This document shows positions 19,135-28,149 of a stretch of 64,000 nt of DNA, piece by piece (position 1 is the stretch's first letter; every line of letters begins with the position of its first letter). This stretch comes from Moritella dasanensis ArB 0140 (GTDB taxonomy: Bacteria > Pseudomonadota > Gammaproteobacteria > Enterobacterales > Moritellaceae), in contig NZ_AKXQ01000022.1 in NCBI RefSeq assembly GCF_000276805.1, positions 1 through 64,000 on the forward strand. Reading direction: 5' to 3'. The notes beneath the pieces were generated by a model. The model was not told the DNA's origin. It ran no database searches and was given only the letters and a program-made list of their open reading frames with translations. The translations under genes and the position numbers were made by a program.

Positions 19135-19827
19135 TTAGCTATTTTGCTTGGCTTTTAAACGCTCTAATACTGAATTCGCGTTGCTTTGCTGCTGGCCTAT
19201 ACCTGCTTCTGCTAATTTAGCTTTTAATGATTGGTCACTGCCTTCGGCATGTAATTCATCCGCGGCAACCATACGATCATCAAAATCTTGCTGTTTTTGC
19301 TTAATACGTTCTAATGAATCTTTTGCGCTAAGCAGTTTTGAGTTGCTGGCACTAAAATTGTCAGTGATCGCTGATGTTGCTTTTTGCACGCTGTCCGTTG
19401 TCTTAACCATGGTTAATTGACGTTGATGCTCTGCTAATTGACGCTCACTTTTCTTCACTAAATCTTTTAGTTTTGTTGCACTGCTGCTGAAGCTATCTAG
19501 GTTTTGTTGTTGTTCGATAACTTCTTGCTCGAGTTGGGCGATTTTTTCAGCCACTTCTAATGCTAATGCTTCGTTACCCGCATTCAATGCTTGTACTGCA
19601 TAACCTTCGTGTTCGGTTAAGTTCGCTTTAACGCGCTCAAGTTCACGGTTTGATTGCATTTGCTTGGCCATTACGTCAGTTAAATTACGTTTAGCGTTAG
19701 TCAAATGAACTTCGGCGTCGCGAATTTCTTGTTCAAAGATACGCATTGAATTTGCATCAACAATACCTTCACCTACTTCACGGGCGCCACCGCGGATGGC
19801 AGTCATAATTTTTTTAAAAATGCTCAT
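19135..19827 (-). CDS. yjfJ: PspA/IM30 family protein (YjfJ-like)
   Basis: 230-aa almost entirely helical coiled-coil protein of the PspA/IM30/Vipp1 (ESCRT-III-like) superfamily: MSIFKKIMTAIRGGAREVGEGIVD, long Glu/Gln/Lys-rich heptads and the end SVLERLKAKQN. Such proteins bind and remodel the inner membrane under stress. It lacks the pspABC context and instead belongs to the yjfIJKL-type cluster, so it is a YjfJ-like paralogue rather than the classic phage-shock PspA. It lies 23 bp after the DUF2170 gene. Confidence 0.88.
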   Translation of the reverse strand: MSIFKKIMTAIRGGAREVGEGIVDANSMRIFEQEIRDAEVHLTNAKRNLTDVMAKQMQSNRELERVKANLTEHEGYAVQALNAGNEALALEVAEKIAQLEQEVIEQQQNLDSFSSSATKLKDLVKKSERQLAEHQRQLTMVKTTDSVQKATSAITDNFSASNSKLLSAKDSLERIKQKQQDFDDRMVAADELHAEGSDQSLKAKLAEAGIGQQQSNANSVLERLKAKQNS

Positions 19828-19850
19828 AAACTTCTCCTAAGAAGTAGGGA

Positions 19851-20264
19851 TTAAACTAAATAATCTGATAATTCAGTAATAACTTCAAGGCTGTTATCAC
19901 TTAATACAACTAATTCATGTTCTACATCGGCAATGGTTGATTGCACTGATAATGCGCCGTATACCACATACATATCACCAATTTTTGCGAATGATGACAA
20001 TGGCATTGGGATGTTAAGCTCTAACATCGCTTCTAACATCTCGACACGTTTTTCTGTTTTAACTTCGTTTTCGCCCCATAAATAAGCAATACAAAGAATT
20101 TGCTCATCAGTGACGGAAACAAAAATTGGAATTTCTTCACGACCTTCAACGTCAACACGCAGTACATCAACATCGCCAGATATGAGGGTACAGTCAAATT
20201 TGTAACCAGTGTCAGACTTGTCGCCAAGATCATTAAGATAATTTGCAATTTTATGTATGTTCAT
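19851..20264 (-). CDS. yjfI: DUF2170 family protein (YjfI-like)
   Basis: 137 aa from the start MNIHKIANYLNDLGDK, chosen because AAGGAACGAG lies just upstream; reading from 20330 would extend into the promoter/operator region. Acidic soluble protein with GYKFDCTLISGDVDVLRVDVEGREEIPIFVS-type strands and a C-terminal ELVVLSDNSLEVI. The pattern and position before a PspA-like gene match DUF2170 (E. coli YjfI), of unknown function. It is the first gene of a four-gene operon (DUF2170, PspA-like, DUF2491, 108-aa protein). Confidence 0.85.
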   Translation of the reverse strand: MNIHKIANYLNDLGDKSDTGYKFDCTLISGDVDVLRVDVEGREEIPIFVSVTDEQILCIAYLWGENEVKTEKRVEMLEAMLELNIPMPLSSFAKIGDMYVVYGALSVQSTIADVEHELVVLSDNSLEVITELSDYLV

Positions 20265-20277
20265 CTCGTTCCTTTTT

Positions 20278-20290
20278 GACATATTATGTC
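20278..20290. promoter_or_regulatory. 13-bp palindromic operator candidate, proximal copy
   Basis: GACATATTATGTC, a 6-1-6 palindrome, 13 bp upstream of the yjfI start codon and overlapping the 5' leader of its mRNA. A second copy lies at 20316-20328, 38 bp away centre to centre. The shared half-site GACATA and the position around the promoter suggest a repressor or activator dimer binding twice. Confidence 0.55.
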
Positions 20291-20301
20291 TAAGTAAGTT
20301 A

Positions 20302-20330
20302 ACTTTAAGCCCCAGGACATAATATGTCAA
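20302..20330 (-). promoter_or_regulatory. sigma70 promoter of the yjfI operon overlapping the distal palindrome
   Basis: On the minus strand TTGACA (20325-20330) and TAAAGT (20302-20307) are 17 bp apart. The -35 box is embedded in the distal palindrome GACATAATATGTC (20316-20328), so a protein bound there would compete with RNA polymerase. The proximal copy lies downstream of the start site. Confidence 0.6.
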
Positions 20331-20477
20331 GTGGCTTGCTTATAATTTATAATGTTTTATAGCATTTACAATCTTTATCGCTATCTCGATTACTTTATTT
20401 GGTCTGGTAATTGGCATGAAAGTTCATTGTCATCAATAAATTATCACTGTGTTTTCACTCACCAGCGCATTTAGATA

Positions 20478-21374
20478 TTAAATTAATAATGCCATCAGGA
20501 TAAAGGCAATTGATAAATTGATCGCCATATCCATAGCCGCAATGCCGACATTATTCTGTAAATCGACTTCTTTGTTAATATTCACACCGTTGAGAATTAT
20601 TTTTTTGGCGATAATGGCAAGAATAGTAAAAGTCATCAGCATGACAAAACTAAACAGCATCCACGACCCTAATGTGGTCATCAGATTGGCAGTATCATAA
20701 TAGATATAGTTGCTGGCTATCGTTACCGAGATCGCGACCCCAATAAGGTAACCGCCGTGGCGCAGTGCCGTGGCAATATTATTATCTTTAAACGCTTGCT
20801 GCATGGTGGTGCCGAGGTTACCACGAGAATAACGGTGTTCACGGTAACGTGTCATTAGCAGCATGATGGTTTGGGAAACGATAAAACCGCTAAAAATAGC
20901 AATAAAGGTAATTAACTCTAAGCCTTCAGCCCAAACGAGTGTCGAGCGAATAATAATAGCCGTGGCAATTGAGGCGCAAGCATCAACAATGGCGACAGCT
21001 ACATTACGCTCGGCAATTTCGGCATTTTTATCGAGTCTATTAAGTGATACACGATCATGGAACCAACGGCCTAATTTGATCAGCACCAATCCGGCGAGAC
21101 CATACAGGCTCATGCCTAATATCTCGAGGGGCAGTGTGGTGGCTTTTTCACCCGAAATAGCCCCAGAAAGCACTATGCCTAAGCCAAAAATAGCCCCCGC
21201 CAAACTGATACCAAAGGCAAAATTGTCGCGAGTGGCCAATTCATCAATTGTATCTATGTTGTCAACTGCACCAGTGAAAAACCGCATGGCGGATAAAAAT
21301 GCTAAAGCAATGATGAGGTCGACAGCTAAAAATAGCAGTAGGTCCGACGATAGAATAGTTTCAAACACTGACAT
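20478..21374 (-). CDS. yjfL: DUF350 membrane protein (YjfL-like, duplicated)
   Basis: 298-aa inner-membrane protein with about eight hydrophobic helices arranged as two DUF350 units. Each unit carries a GIS/GVA-type small-residue helix pair: FAFGISLAGAIFGLGIVLSGA near residue 50 and GGYLIGVAISVTIASNYIYYD near residue 208. The end NNVGIAAMDMAINLSIAFILM is typical. E. coli YjfL has a single unit. It is upstream of the DUF2170-PspA operon on the same strand but separated by 213 bp with a promoter, so it is probably transcribed partly on its own. Confidence 0.82.
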   Translation of the reverse strand: MSVFETILSSDLLLFLAVDLIIALAFLSAMRFFTGAVDNIDTIDELATRDNFAFGISLAGAIFGLGIVLSGAISGEKATTLPLEILGMSLYGLAGLVLIKLGRWFHDRVSLNRLDKNAEIAERNVAVAIVDACASIATAIIIRSTLVWAEGLELITFIAIFSGFIVSQTIMLLMTRYREHRYSRGNLGTTMQQAFKDNNIATALRHGGYLIGVAISVTIASNYIYYDTANLMTTLGSWMLFSFVMLMTFTILAIIAKKIILNGVNINKEVDLQNNVGIAAMDMAINLSIAFILMALLI

Positions 21375-21565
21375 TAAAGGTTACCTTCTTTTACGATTTT
21401 AGCTGCCATAATCGCTTACTAATGATAAGTTTACTAAATTAATTAATATCGCTAATTAATAGCATGTAAGGCATGGCGTGTCTATATGTGCAATCGTGAT
21501 ATAAACAGTAGATATAAATTGTTGAATTAATTGGATCTCAAGCCTTAATTATATGGATGTCGTTT

Positions 21566-24433
21566 ATGAGTACAGAATGTCAAATTGTCGATGTGTTAGC
21601 GGATACAGGAAGTATGTATTGGCAACGTTGGTGCGAGCGTAATAGCGCTGATTTAGCATTATTATCTGCTGCGCAAATTACCCAGACTCAGCGGGTGTTT
21701 TCATTCAGTGATTTTATCGCTGAAAGCTGTATTAACAATCCCGGTTTACTGACCGATATTTGGCAGTCTGGTTTGCTCTCGCAAGCATCTCGTATCGCGC
21801 AGGTTGAGTTACATTTAAGTGAACAGTTAACGGCCTGTGATTCTGAGCCAACATTATTACGTACTGTGCGACAATTTCGCCGATTCCATATGTGTATTAT
21901 TGCTTGGCGTGAGTTATTGCAAGACGCGACCTTAACGGAAAGTTTGGCACACACCTCTCACCTTGCCGACAGTTTAATCGCTGGGGCGTTGGACTGGTTA
22001 TATCAATTACAATGCCAAGAGCAGGGCACACCCGTTAATCCCGAGGGCGTGAAGCAACAACTGGTTATTCTGGCGATGGGTAAGCTCGGCGGTGGTGAAC
22101 TTAATTTCTCATCCGATATTGATCTTATCTTTACTTATCCTGAAACGGGCGAGACAGTCGGTGCAAGCCGTAGCGTCGCCAATCAAAAATTTTTCCAACG
22201 TCTAGGACAACGATTAATCGCGGCGTTACACCAAGTTACCGCAGATGGTTTTGCTTATCGGGTTGATATGCGTTTACGTCCGTTTGGTGATTCTGGTCCG
22301 TTGGTGATGAGTTTTAATGCATTTGAAGAGTATTACCAGAACCAAGGCCGTGATTGGGAACGTTATGCCATGGTGAAAGCGCGTGCGTTGGGTGGTAATG
22401 CACAAACCCGCGTTGAATTAGAACAGATGTTACGACCCTTTATTTATCGTCGCTACGTCGATTTTAGTGCCATTGATGCGCTGCGTAATATGAAAGCCAT
22501 GATCAAAGCGGAAGTTCGCCGCAAAGGACTGAAAGATAATATTAAGTTAGGCAGTGGCGGGATCCGTGAAGTTGAATTTATTGCGCAAACCTTCCAGCTT
22601 ATTCGTGGTGGTCGTGAACCGGTATTACAAATTAAGTCGTTATTATCGACCCTGAACGTATTGCAATCACTGGGTGAGATCTCAGCTGAAAGTTATAACG
22701 TGCTTACTGAGAGTTACTGTTATTTACGCAAAGTGGAAAATATTCTCCAGCAAATTAATGATTGCCAGACTCAGACATTACCGCAATCAGCATTGGATCG
22801 CAGTCGTTTAGTTAGCGTATTAGGTTACGCTGATTGGGATAGCTTTTATAAGTATGTTAATCAAGTGATGGCGGATATTAATGGCGAGTTTAGCCAAGTG
22901 ATTGGCGGTGATGACGACGACAATGACGAATCACAACCGGCGTTAGACTTATGGCATTTAGAACTGTCAACGGAGGAAGCTGTCACCTTGCTGGCAGAAT
23001 ATGGATTAACACAGCAAGATGCGCAAAATTTCGCCCGCGACTTAACGCATTTCAAAATTGATTATGACCGAAAAACAGTCGGTCCTCGTGGTCGCCAAAC
23101 GATCGAAAAATTATTACCTAAATTACTGTTTTCAATTCTTAAATCTGAGGACCCTGCGGCTTTATTGCCGCGTATTATTGCGCTGCTATTAAAGATTTTA
23201 AATCGTACCGCTTATTTAGAATTGTTAGCTGAGAATGACTTGGCATTAACGCAATTATTACGTTTGTGTGGGGCGAGTCCGATGGTGGCGAAGCAGTTGG
23301 CTAGTCATCCTATTTTACTCGATGAGTTGTTAGTACCGTCACATTTATACCACCCAACACCCTTGCATCAGTATCGCAGTGAATTGCGTCAGTTTATGTT
23401 ACGCATTCCAGAAGAAGATCACGAGCAGCAGTTAGAAGCATTACGTCAATTTAAGCAAACCCAATTATTGCGTATTGCGGCGGCAGATATAGCTGGTGAA
23501 CTGGCGTTAATGAAAGTGAGCGATCATCTGACTTGGTTGGCGGAAGCGGTGATTGATAATGTGGTTAATCTAGCGTGGCAGCAATTAGAAGAGAAACACG
23601 GTGTACCACATAATGTCGTCGAAACCGGTGAAAAAGGGTTTGCGGTGGTTGCTTACGGTAAGCTTGGTGGTATCGAATTGGGTTATGGCTCAGACTTAGA
23701 TTTGGTCTTCATTCACAATTGTGAAACTTCGGGGATGACTAACGGCGAAAAAGTAATTGATAGTCGTCAGTTTTATCTACGCCTAGCGCAACGCATTATT
23801 CATATGTTTAGTACCCGAACCAGTACCGGTATTTTATATGAAGTAGATATGCGCTTACGCCCGTCAGGTGAGTCTGGTGTATTGGCTTGTCCGGTATCAC
23901 GATTCTTGGATTATCAATGCAAAGAAGCGTGGACGTGGGAGCATCAGTCGTTAGTGCGTACGCGTATTGTCTACGGCGACAAATTGATCCAACGCCGTTT
24001 CAGCGACGTTAAACGCAGCATTATTGCCAAACCGCGTGATACCGCTGAATTGCAAAAACAAGTGGTGGAAATGCGCGTGAAAATGCGTAACCATTTACTT
24101 AAAGCCAAGGCCGACCAATTTGATATAAAGCAGTCGATTGGTGGTATTACTGATATTGAATTCATGATGCAGTATATGGTGTTAAATCATGCCGCGCAGA
24201 TACCCAAACTTCTGCTGTGGCCGGATAATGTTCGTATTATTAGTCGTTGTGTATCGGAAGGGTTAATGAGCGAAGAATTCGGCACGCGTTTAACCATGAG
24301 CTATTGTCAAATGCGCGATGAAATCCATCGCCGTAATTTACTCGGTCAAAAAGGTATCGTCGCAGATACTGAGTTTACCTGCCAACGTAAAGTCGTGACT
24401 GACTGTTGGCAGCAGCTGTTTGTTGTTGACTAG
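21566..24433 (+). CDS. glnE: bifunctional glutamine synthetase adenylyltransferase/deadenylase
   Basis: Controls glutamine synthetase by adding and removing AMP in response to PII and glutamine. Two nucleotidyltransferase domains are visible: the N-terminal (deadenylylase) motif GGGELNFSSDIDLIF at about residues 173-187 and the C-terminal (adenylylase) motif GGIELGYGSDLDLVFIH at about 697-713, each followed by its helical domain. The chosen start gives 955 aa (E. coli 946); an in-frame ATG at 21557 would add three residues. In enterics it follows ygiF directly; here the yjf cluster is in between. Confidence 0.95.
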   Translation: MSTECQIVDVLADTGSMYWQRWCERNSADLALLSAAQITQTQRVFSFSDFIAESCINNPGLLTDIWQSGLLSQASRIAQVELHLSEQLTACDSEPTLLRTVRQFRRFHMCIIAWRELLQDATLTESLAHTSHLADSLIAGALDWLYQLQCQEQGTPVNPEGVKQQLVILAMGKLGGGELNFSSDIDLIFTYPETGETVGASRSVANQKFFQRLGQRLIAALHQVTADGFAYRVDMRLRPFGDSGPLVMSFNAFEEYYQNQGRDWERYAMVKARALGGNAQTRVELEQMLRPFIYRRYVDFSAIDALRNMKAMIKAEVRRKGLKDNIKLGSGGIREVEFIAQTFQLIRGGREPVLQIKSLLSTLNVLQSLGEISAESYNVLTESYCYLRKVENILQQINDCQTQTLPQSALDRSRLVSVLGYADWDSFYKYVNQVMADINGEFSQVIGGDDDDNDESQPALDLWHLELSTEEAVTLLAEYGLTQQDAQNFARDLTHFKIDYDRKTVGPRGRQTIEKLLPKLLFSILKSEDPAALLPRIIALLLKILNRTAYLELLAENDLALTQLLRLCGASPMVAKQLASHPILLDELLVPSHLYHPTPLHQYRSELRQFMLRIPEEDHEQQLEALRQFKQTQLLRIAAADIAGELALMKVSDHLTWLAEAVIDNVVNLAWQQLEEKHGVPHNVVETGEKGFAVVAYGKLGGIELGYGSDLDLVFIHNCETSGMTNGEKVIDSRQFYLRLAQRIIHMFSTRTSTGILYEVDMRLRPSGESGVLACPVSRFLDYQCKEAWTWEHQSLVRTRIVYGDKLIQRRFSDVKRSIIAKPRDTAELQKQVVEMRVKMRNHLLKAKADQFDIKQSIGGITDIEFMMQYMVLNHAAQIPKLLLWPDNVRIISRCVSEGLMSEEFGTRLTMSYCQMRDEIHRRNLLGQKGIVADTEFTCQRKVVTDCWQQLFVVD

Positions 24434-24443
24434 CGTAGGTGAT

Positions 24444-24503
24444 AACCAAAAAAAGCGATTGATTTAGGGGATTATGCTCCCTTTATCAATCGCTTTTTTG
24501 GTT
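24444..24503. terminator. bidirectional terminator between glnE and the acyltransferase gene
   Basis: Long inverted repeat: AACCAAAAAAAGCGATTGAT (24444-24463) pairs with 24485-24503 with a single-base bulge, and the loop contains a small secondary stem AGGG/TCCCT. T runs follow on both strands. Confidence 0.85.
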
Positions 24504-24559
24504 TTGCTGCTTCACTATCATTTAGTTATTATTTTAACTGTTTATTCAGCTATATTAGC

Positions 24560-25516
24560 CTATTTATACAAGCTTGCTTCACCTTTAGGGCGAGTTTTAA
24601 AACGGCGATGTAACCACATGTATTGTGGTACTTGCTCTAAAATAGACTGCTCACATTCTTTATTACAGCGCTTGGCATCTTCCACTTCGTCACCGGTAGG
24701 GAAATTCTCTAATGGCGCACGTACTTTTACTTGGTAACGACCATCAGGTAAACGACAAGAAGAGACTGGATAAGTCTTGGTGTTATTACCCGAGGAAAAT
24801 AGTGTGGTCGCGGTGATCGTACAGGCTTTTTCAACGGCGAAAAATGGTACAAATACGCTACGGCGAGGGCCATAATCATGGTCTGGTGCGTACCATAATG
24901 GTTCACCTGCATCGAGAATATGTAACATGCCTTTGATATCACGACGGTCAAACAAACCTTTATTTGACAGGGTTCGGCCACGGCATTGTAAATATTCCAT
25001 CAACGGATTTTTGTTCGGGCGATAGATAGCATAAGCTGGTCGTAATAAACCAAAGATACGCGCCGATATTTCCAGTGATAAAAAATGCGAGCCCAAGATC
25101 AGCATGCCGTTACCATCCGCTTTGGCTTGGTCGATATGCTCTTGGCCTTCGATAACCATATTCTGTTTAATACGCCAATCTGGCCAGAACCAGGCATTGG
25201 CAGTATCAATCACGGCTAAACCAGTATATTCAAAATTTTCTTTTGCTAACGCAGTTATTTCGGCAGCTGATTTATCAGGAAAACTCAACGCCAGATTCTG
25301 TTGCGCGGTTTTCAGCCGTTTAGGAATAATCTTCATGACTAACCGGCCTAACCCACGGCCTAGTACATTTTGTACTTTGTTAGGTAACAAAGATATAAAC
25401 CATAAAAAAGTGGCCGCAAATAGCAATGGCCAGTGTTTAGGATGTAGGAATCGCCCTTGAAATTTAGTGTTTTCTTTGGTGACGATGGGATTGTTCGTTT
25501 TACTTTTGTCTGTCAT
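24560..25516 (-). CDS. lpxL: lipid A late acyltransferase (LpxL/LpxP type)
   Basis: Transfers a secondary acyl chain from acyl-ACP to Kdo2-lipid IVA at the inner membrane. The start FLHPKHWPLLFAATFLWF includes the membrane-anchoring helix (about 28-45); the catalytic H-x4-E motif is His144-FLSL-Glu149, followed by YRPNKNPLMEYL and WYAPDHDYGP. 318 aa fits the LpxL/LpxM/LpxP family (about 305-325). The FLHPxxWP start and YxPDxDYG motif favour LpxL or the cold-induced palmitoleoyl enzyme LpxP over LpxM; which of the two cannot be decided here. Confidence 0.85.
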   Translation of the reverse strand: MTDKSKTNNPIVTKENTKFQGRFLHPKHWPLLFAATFLWFISLLPNKVQNVLGRGLGRLVMKIIPKRLKTAQQNLALSFPDKSAAEITALAKENFEYTGLAVIDTANAWFWPDWRIKQNMVIEGQEHIDQAKADGNGMLILGSHFLSLEISARIFGLLRPAYAIYRPNKNPLMEYLQCRGRTLSNKGLFDRRDIKGMLHILDAGEPLWYAPDHDYGPRRSVFVPFFAVEKACTITATTLFSSGNNTKTYPVSSCRLPDGRYQVKVRAPLENFPTGDEVEDAKRCNKECEQSILEQVPQYMWLHRRFKTRPKGEASLYK

Positions 25517-25625
25517 GAAAAAATCTCATTCTCGCGAATTAATACGATAGATATTAGTAAGCATCTAATATCTATATATTCAATGGGTTATGCTGGGTTG
25601 CTACCATTATAAAAATGACAGTTAT

Positions 25626-25650
25626 AAAAAAGGCGACACGCGGTCGCCTT
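25626..25650 (-). terminator. terminator of tolC
   Basis: AAGGCGAC and its complement around a 5-nt loop, followed on the minus strand by a U run; 22 bp past the tolC stop codon. Confidence 0.85.
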
Positions 25651-25672
25651 ATTATTCTGTATTACGTTGTGC

Positions 25673-27013
25673 TTAGATGTTGTCTTTTAATCCAGCATTC
25701 ACTAAATTAATATCTTCAGCGTTCAACGTACCAGCGGCTTGTTTTAACTGTAACATACTAAGGATGTAGTTATAACGTGATGCTGATAATGATTGCTTCG
25801 ATTGATATAAGCTCTTCGTTGCGTTCAATACGTCAATGATTGTACGCGTACCAACACCAAAACCAGCTTCTGTTGCTTCTAACGCGCTTTCAGATGATTT
25901 AACTGTTTGCTCATAAGCTTTAATCGAACTTAATCCAGCGGTTACGTTGTTGTAAAAAGTACGAATTTGCGTTTGTACTTCGCGGCTGGCTTTGGTTAAT
26001 TGCTCTTGGCTTGCTGTTACTTGGTAAGCAGCTTGTTTCTCTGTCGAGGTTACAGCACCACCAGTGTAAAGCGGCATGCTAAATTCGATACCAACATTAC
26101 CTGAAGACACCGTGCTTTCTAAACCTGCGCCACTTTGATTATCATCGCCATAATCTGTGTATGCTGTGCCAGCACTTGCCACTAGGTTTAATGCCATGTT
26201 ATCTGCAGAGCCTGCTAACTCAACATTGCCTTCAGCAATTTGCTTAGCGATACGTTGGATCTGAATTGATAAATTTTGGTTGTTGGCTGTATCTAACCAG
26301 TTATCACGTATACCATTTGGCGCTGTAGGGCTAAAGCGGTCAGTGTTAAGTGGTGCAATGTCAGTATGGGTTAAACCGGTAATTTCAGTTAATGACTCAT
26401 AGCTGTTCGCCAGGGTATTTTCAGCATTAATTACTTCTGCTACCGATAAATCAAACGTTGATTGTGCTTCTAATACGTCAGTTTTATCGGTTAAACCAAC
26501 ATTATAACGCTGCGTAGTTTGTTCTAGTTGACGCTCTACCGCATCTTTATTACGGTTAGAGAATTCTAAGGTATCGTTAGCGCTTAATACGCTGAAGTAG
26601 GCATTTGATACACGTAAAATCAGCCCTTGTAGCTCAGCTTGAACGGCAAGTTCACTTTGCTCTGCTTGTTTCGCTGCTTGGCTAACATTAATGAAATTAC
26701 TTTCTTCATATAATGATTGGGTTAGAGCAATACCAACGTTACCCTTTAGCGCATTACCGTTAGACGTTGTATTTGCAGTAGAGTAATCACTCGTAATACC
26801 GTAACCCAAATCAGCACTTAGGCCAATTTGTGGTAAGTTAGCTGCTTCTTGTTCAGTAATTTTCTCTAGTGCTGCATCACGATTTGCTTGTGCTTCTAAG
26901 TAAAGAGGATCTTTGGTCAAAGCTTGTTGAAATATTTGCTGTAAATTATCAGCACTTGCTGAGTGTGCAAAAAATGCCAGACCGCAGGCTAGAAGAATTT
27001 TATTAAACTTCAT
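25673..27013 (-). CDS. tolC: outer membrane efflux channel TolC
   Basis: Trimeric outer-membrane exit duct for RND pumps and type I secretion. A Sec signal ends near residue 22 (HSASADN), and the mature part has the two OEP repeats with long periplasmic helices, starting LQQIFQQALTKDPLYLEAQANRDAA and repeated as GTRTIIDVLNATKSLYQSKQSL. 446 aa is at the short end for TolC (E. coli 493), as in Vibrio-type proteins. It is divergent from nudF, an arrangement conserved from E. coli, which supports TolC over other OEP paralogues. Confidence 0.93.
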   Translation of the reverse strand: MKFNKILLACGLAFFAHSASADNLQQIFQQALTKDPLYLEAQANRDAALEKITEQEAANLPQIGLSADLGYGITSDYSTANTTSNGNALKGNVGIALTQSLYEESNFINVSQAAKQAEQSELAVQAELQGLILRVSNAYFSVLSANDTLEFSNRNKDAVERQLEQTTQRYNVGLTDKTDVLEAQSTFDLSVAEVINAENTLANSYESLTEITGLTHTDIAPLNTDRFSPTAPNGIRDNWLDTANNQNLSIQIQRIAKQIAEGNVELAGSADNMALNLVASAGTAYTDYGDDNQSGAGLESTVSSGNVGIEFSMPLYTGGAVTSTEKQAAYQVTASQEQLTKASREVQTQIRTFYNNVTAGLSSIKAYEQTVKSSESALEATEAGFGVGTRTIIDVLNATKSLYQSKQSLSASRYNYILSMLQLKQAAGTLNAEDINLVNAGLKDNI

Positions 27014-27287
27014 TGGTGGTTACCTTAAGTGTAAATAGTTGCCGTTATGAATTCGCATAACAATAAGTAATGATAACTGCTTAGTCAAATTTATAATTAT
27101 CCAAAAGGGATAGTTAGCATTGATGTTCATTTTATACTAGGTGTTATCTCAAAGCTCGAGTTTTAAACGCTGAACTAATGCTGCTATGAAATTATTGGTA
27201 TATTTACTAGGCATTGTACTTAAACCTTAGCAGCCAACATAGTATTCACCCTAACCCTTTATTATCAGTATATTTGAGGAGATGTAA

Positions 27288-27923
27288 ATGAAAAGTAGAA
27301 AGTTAGAAATACAATCGGAGTATGATATTGCTGATATTGAGATCATTAACAAACAACAGGTTTTTAATGGCTTCTTTAAAATGAACACGTATACCTTTAA
27401 ACATAGGTTATTTTCTGGTGGTTGGAGTGGTGAAATAACCCGCGAAGTATTTGAACGTGGTAATGCTGCAGCCGTCATTCCTTATGATGCCAGCCGCGAT
27501 GAGGTGGTATTGATTGAACAGATCCGTATTCCAACAATAGAATCCAGTTCACAACCTTGGCTACTGGAATTAGTGGCCGGCATGATCGATAAACAAGGTG
27601 AAGATTCTGCCGAAGTCGTAAAGCGAGAAGCGCAAGAGGAAGCGGGCGTGACGATTGGTCGCTGTGATTTTATTATGCGATTTTTTGCGAGTCCTGGCGG
27701 CACCAGTGAAGCGCTTGATTTATATGTGGGCGAAGTTGATAGTAGTACTGCGCACGGTGTTCACGGCTTAGAAAGTGAAGGTGAAGATATTCGCGTGCAT
27801 GTGGTGAGTCGCGAAACTGCTTATAATATGGTGCAAACTGGGCGAATAAATAACGCATCGACTATTATTGGTATCCAGTGGTTACAATTGAATTTTCAAA
27901 CATTGCAAAAGTCTTGGCTGTAG
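27288..27923 (+). CDS. nudF: ADP-ribose pyrophosphatase (NUDIX)
   Basis: Hydrolyses ADP-ribose to AMP and ribose-5-phosphate. The NUDIX box is GMIDKQGEDSAEVVKREAQE with the core REAQEEAGV at about residues 113-121; it has one residue more between the leading Gly and Glu than the classic G-x5-E spacing, as a short loop insertion (KQ). A strong ribosome-binding site GAGGAG precedes the ATG. 211 aa is close to E. coli NudF (209). It begins the nudF-cpdA-yqiA-parE gene order known from E. coli. Confidence 0.94.
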   Translation: MKSRKLEIQSEYDIADIEIINKQQVFNGFFKMNTYTFKHRLFSGGWSGEITREVFERGNAAAVIPYDASRDEVVLIEQIRIPTIESSSQPWLLELVAGMIDKQGEDSAEVVKREAQEEAGVTIGRCDFIMRFFASPGGTSEALDLYVGEVDSSTAHGVHGLESEGEDIRVHVVSRETAYNMVQTGRINNASTIIGIQWLQLNFQTLQKSWL

Positions 27924-28149
27924 CGCTACAATGGTCAAACGACTGTTTCCAAGGCTAAGTCATTTGAATCTATGATGATTAGATTTGTGGAAATGTGTGC
28001 TGGTCAACAGATTTATGAGCCTTTATTAGCGTATAATAATAGCGAAGTAATCTTGTAATCAGTGTGTCGATTGACAGTTATAGTGAGTGTAAACTATTTA
28101 TTATTCGTCATTTCTAGACAACATATAAGGATAAGGGTTAAAGATTATT

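Noticed and set aside
27924-28058. The nudF frame stays open for about 45 codons after its TAG stop, suggesting read-through or a split gene
   Set aside because: Forty-odd codons without a stop is not improbable by chance, nudF is full length already, and the extra peptide resembles neither NudF nor DUF1249.
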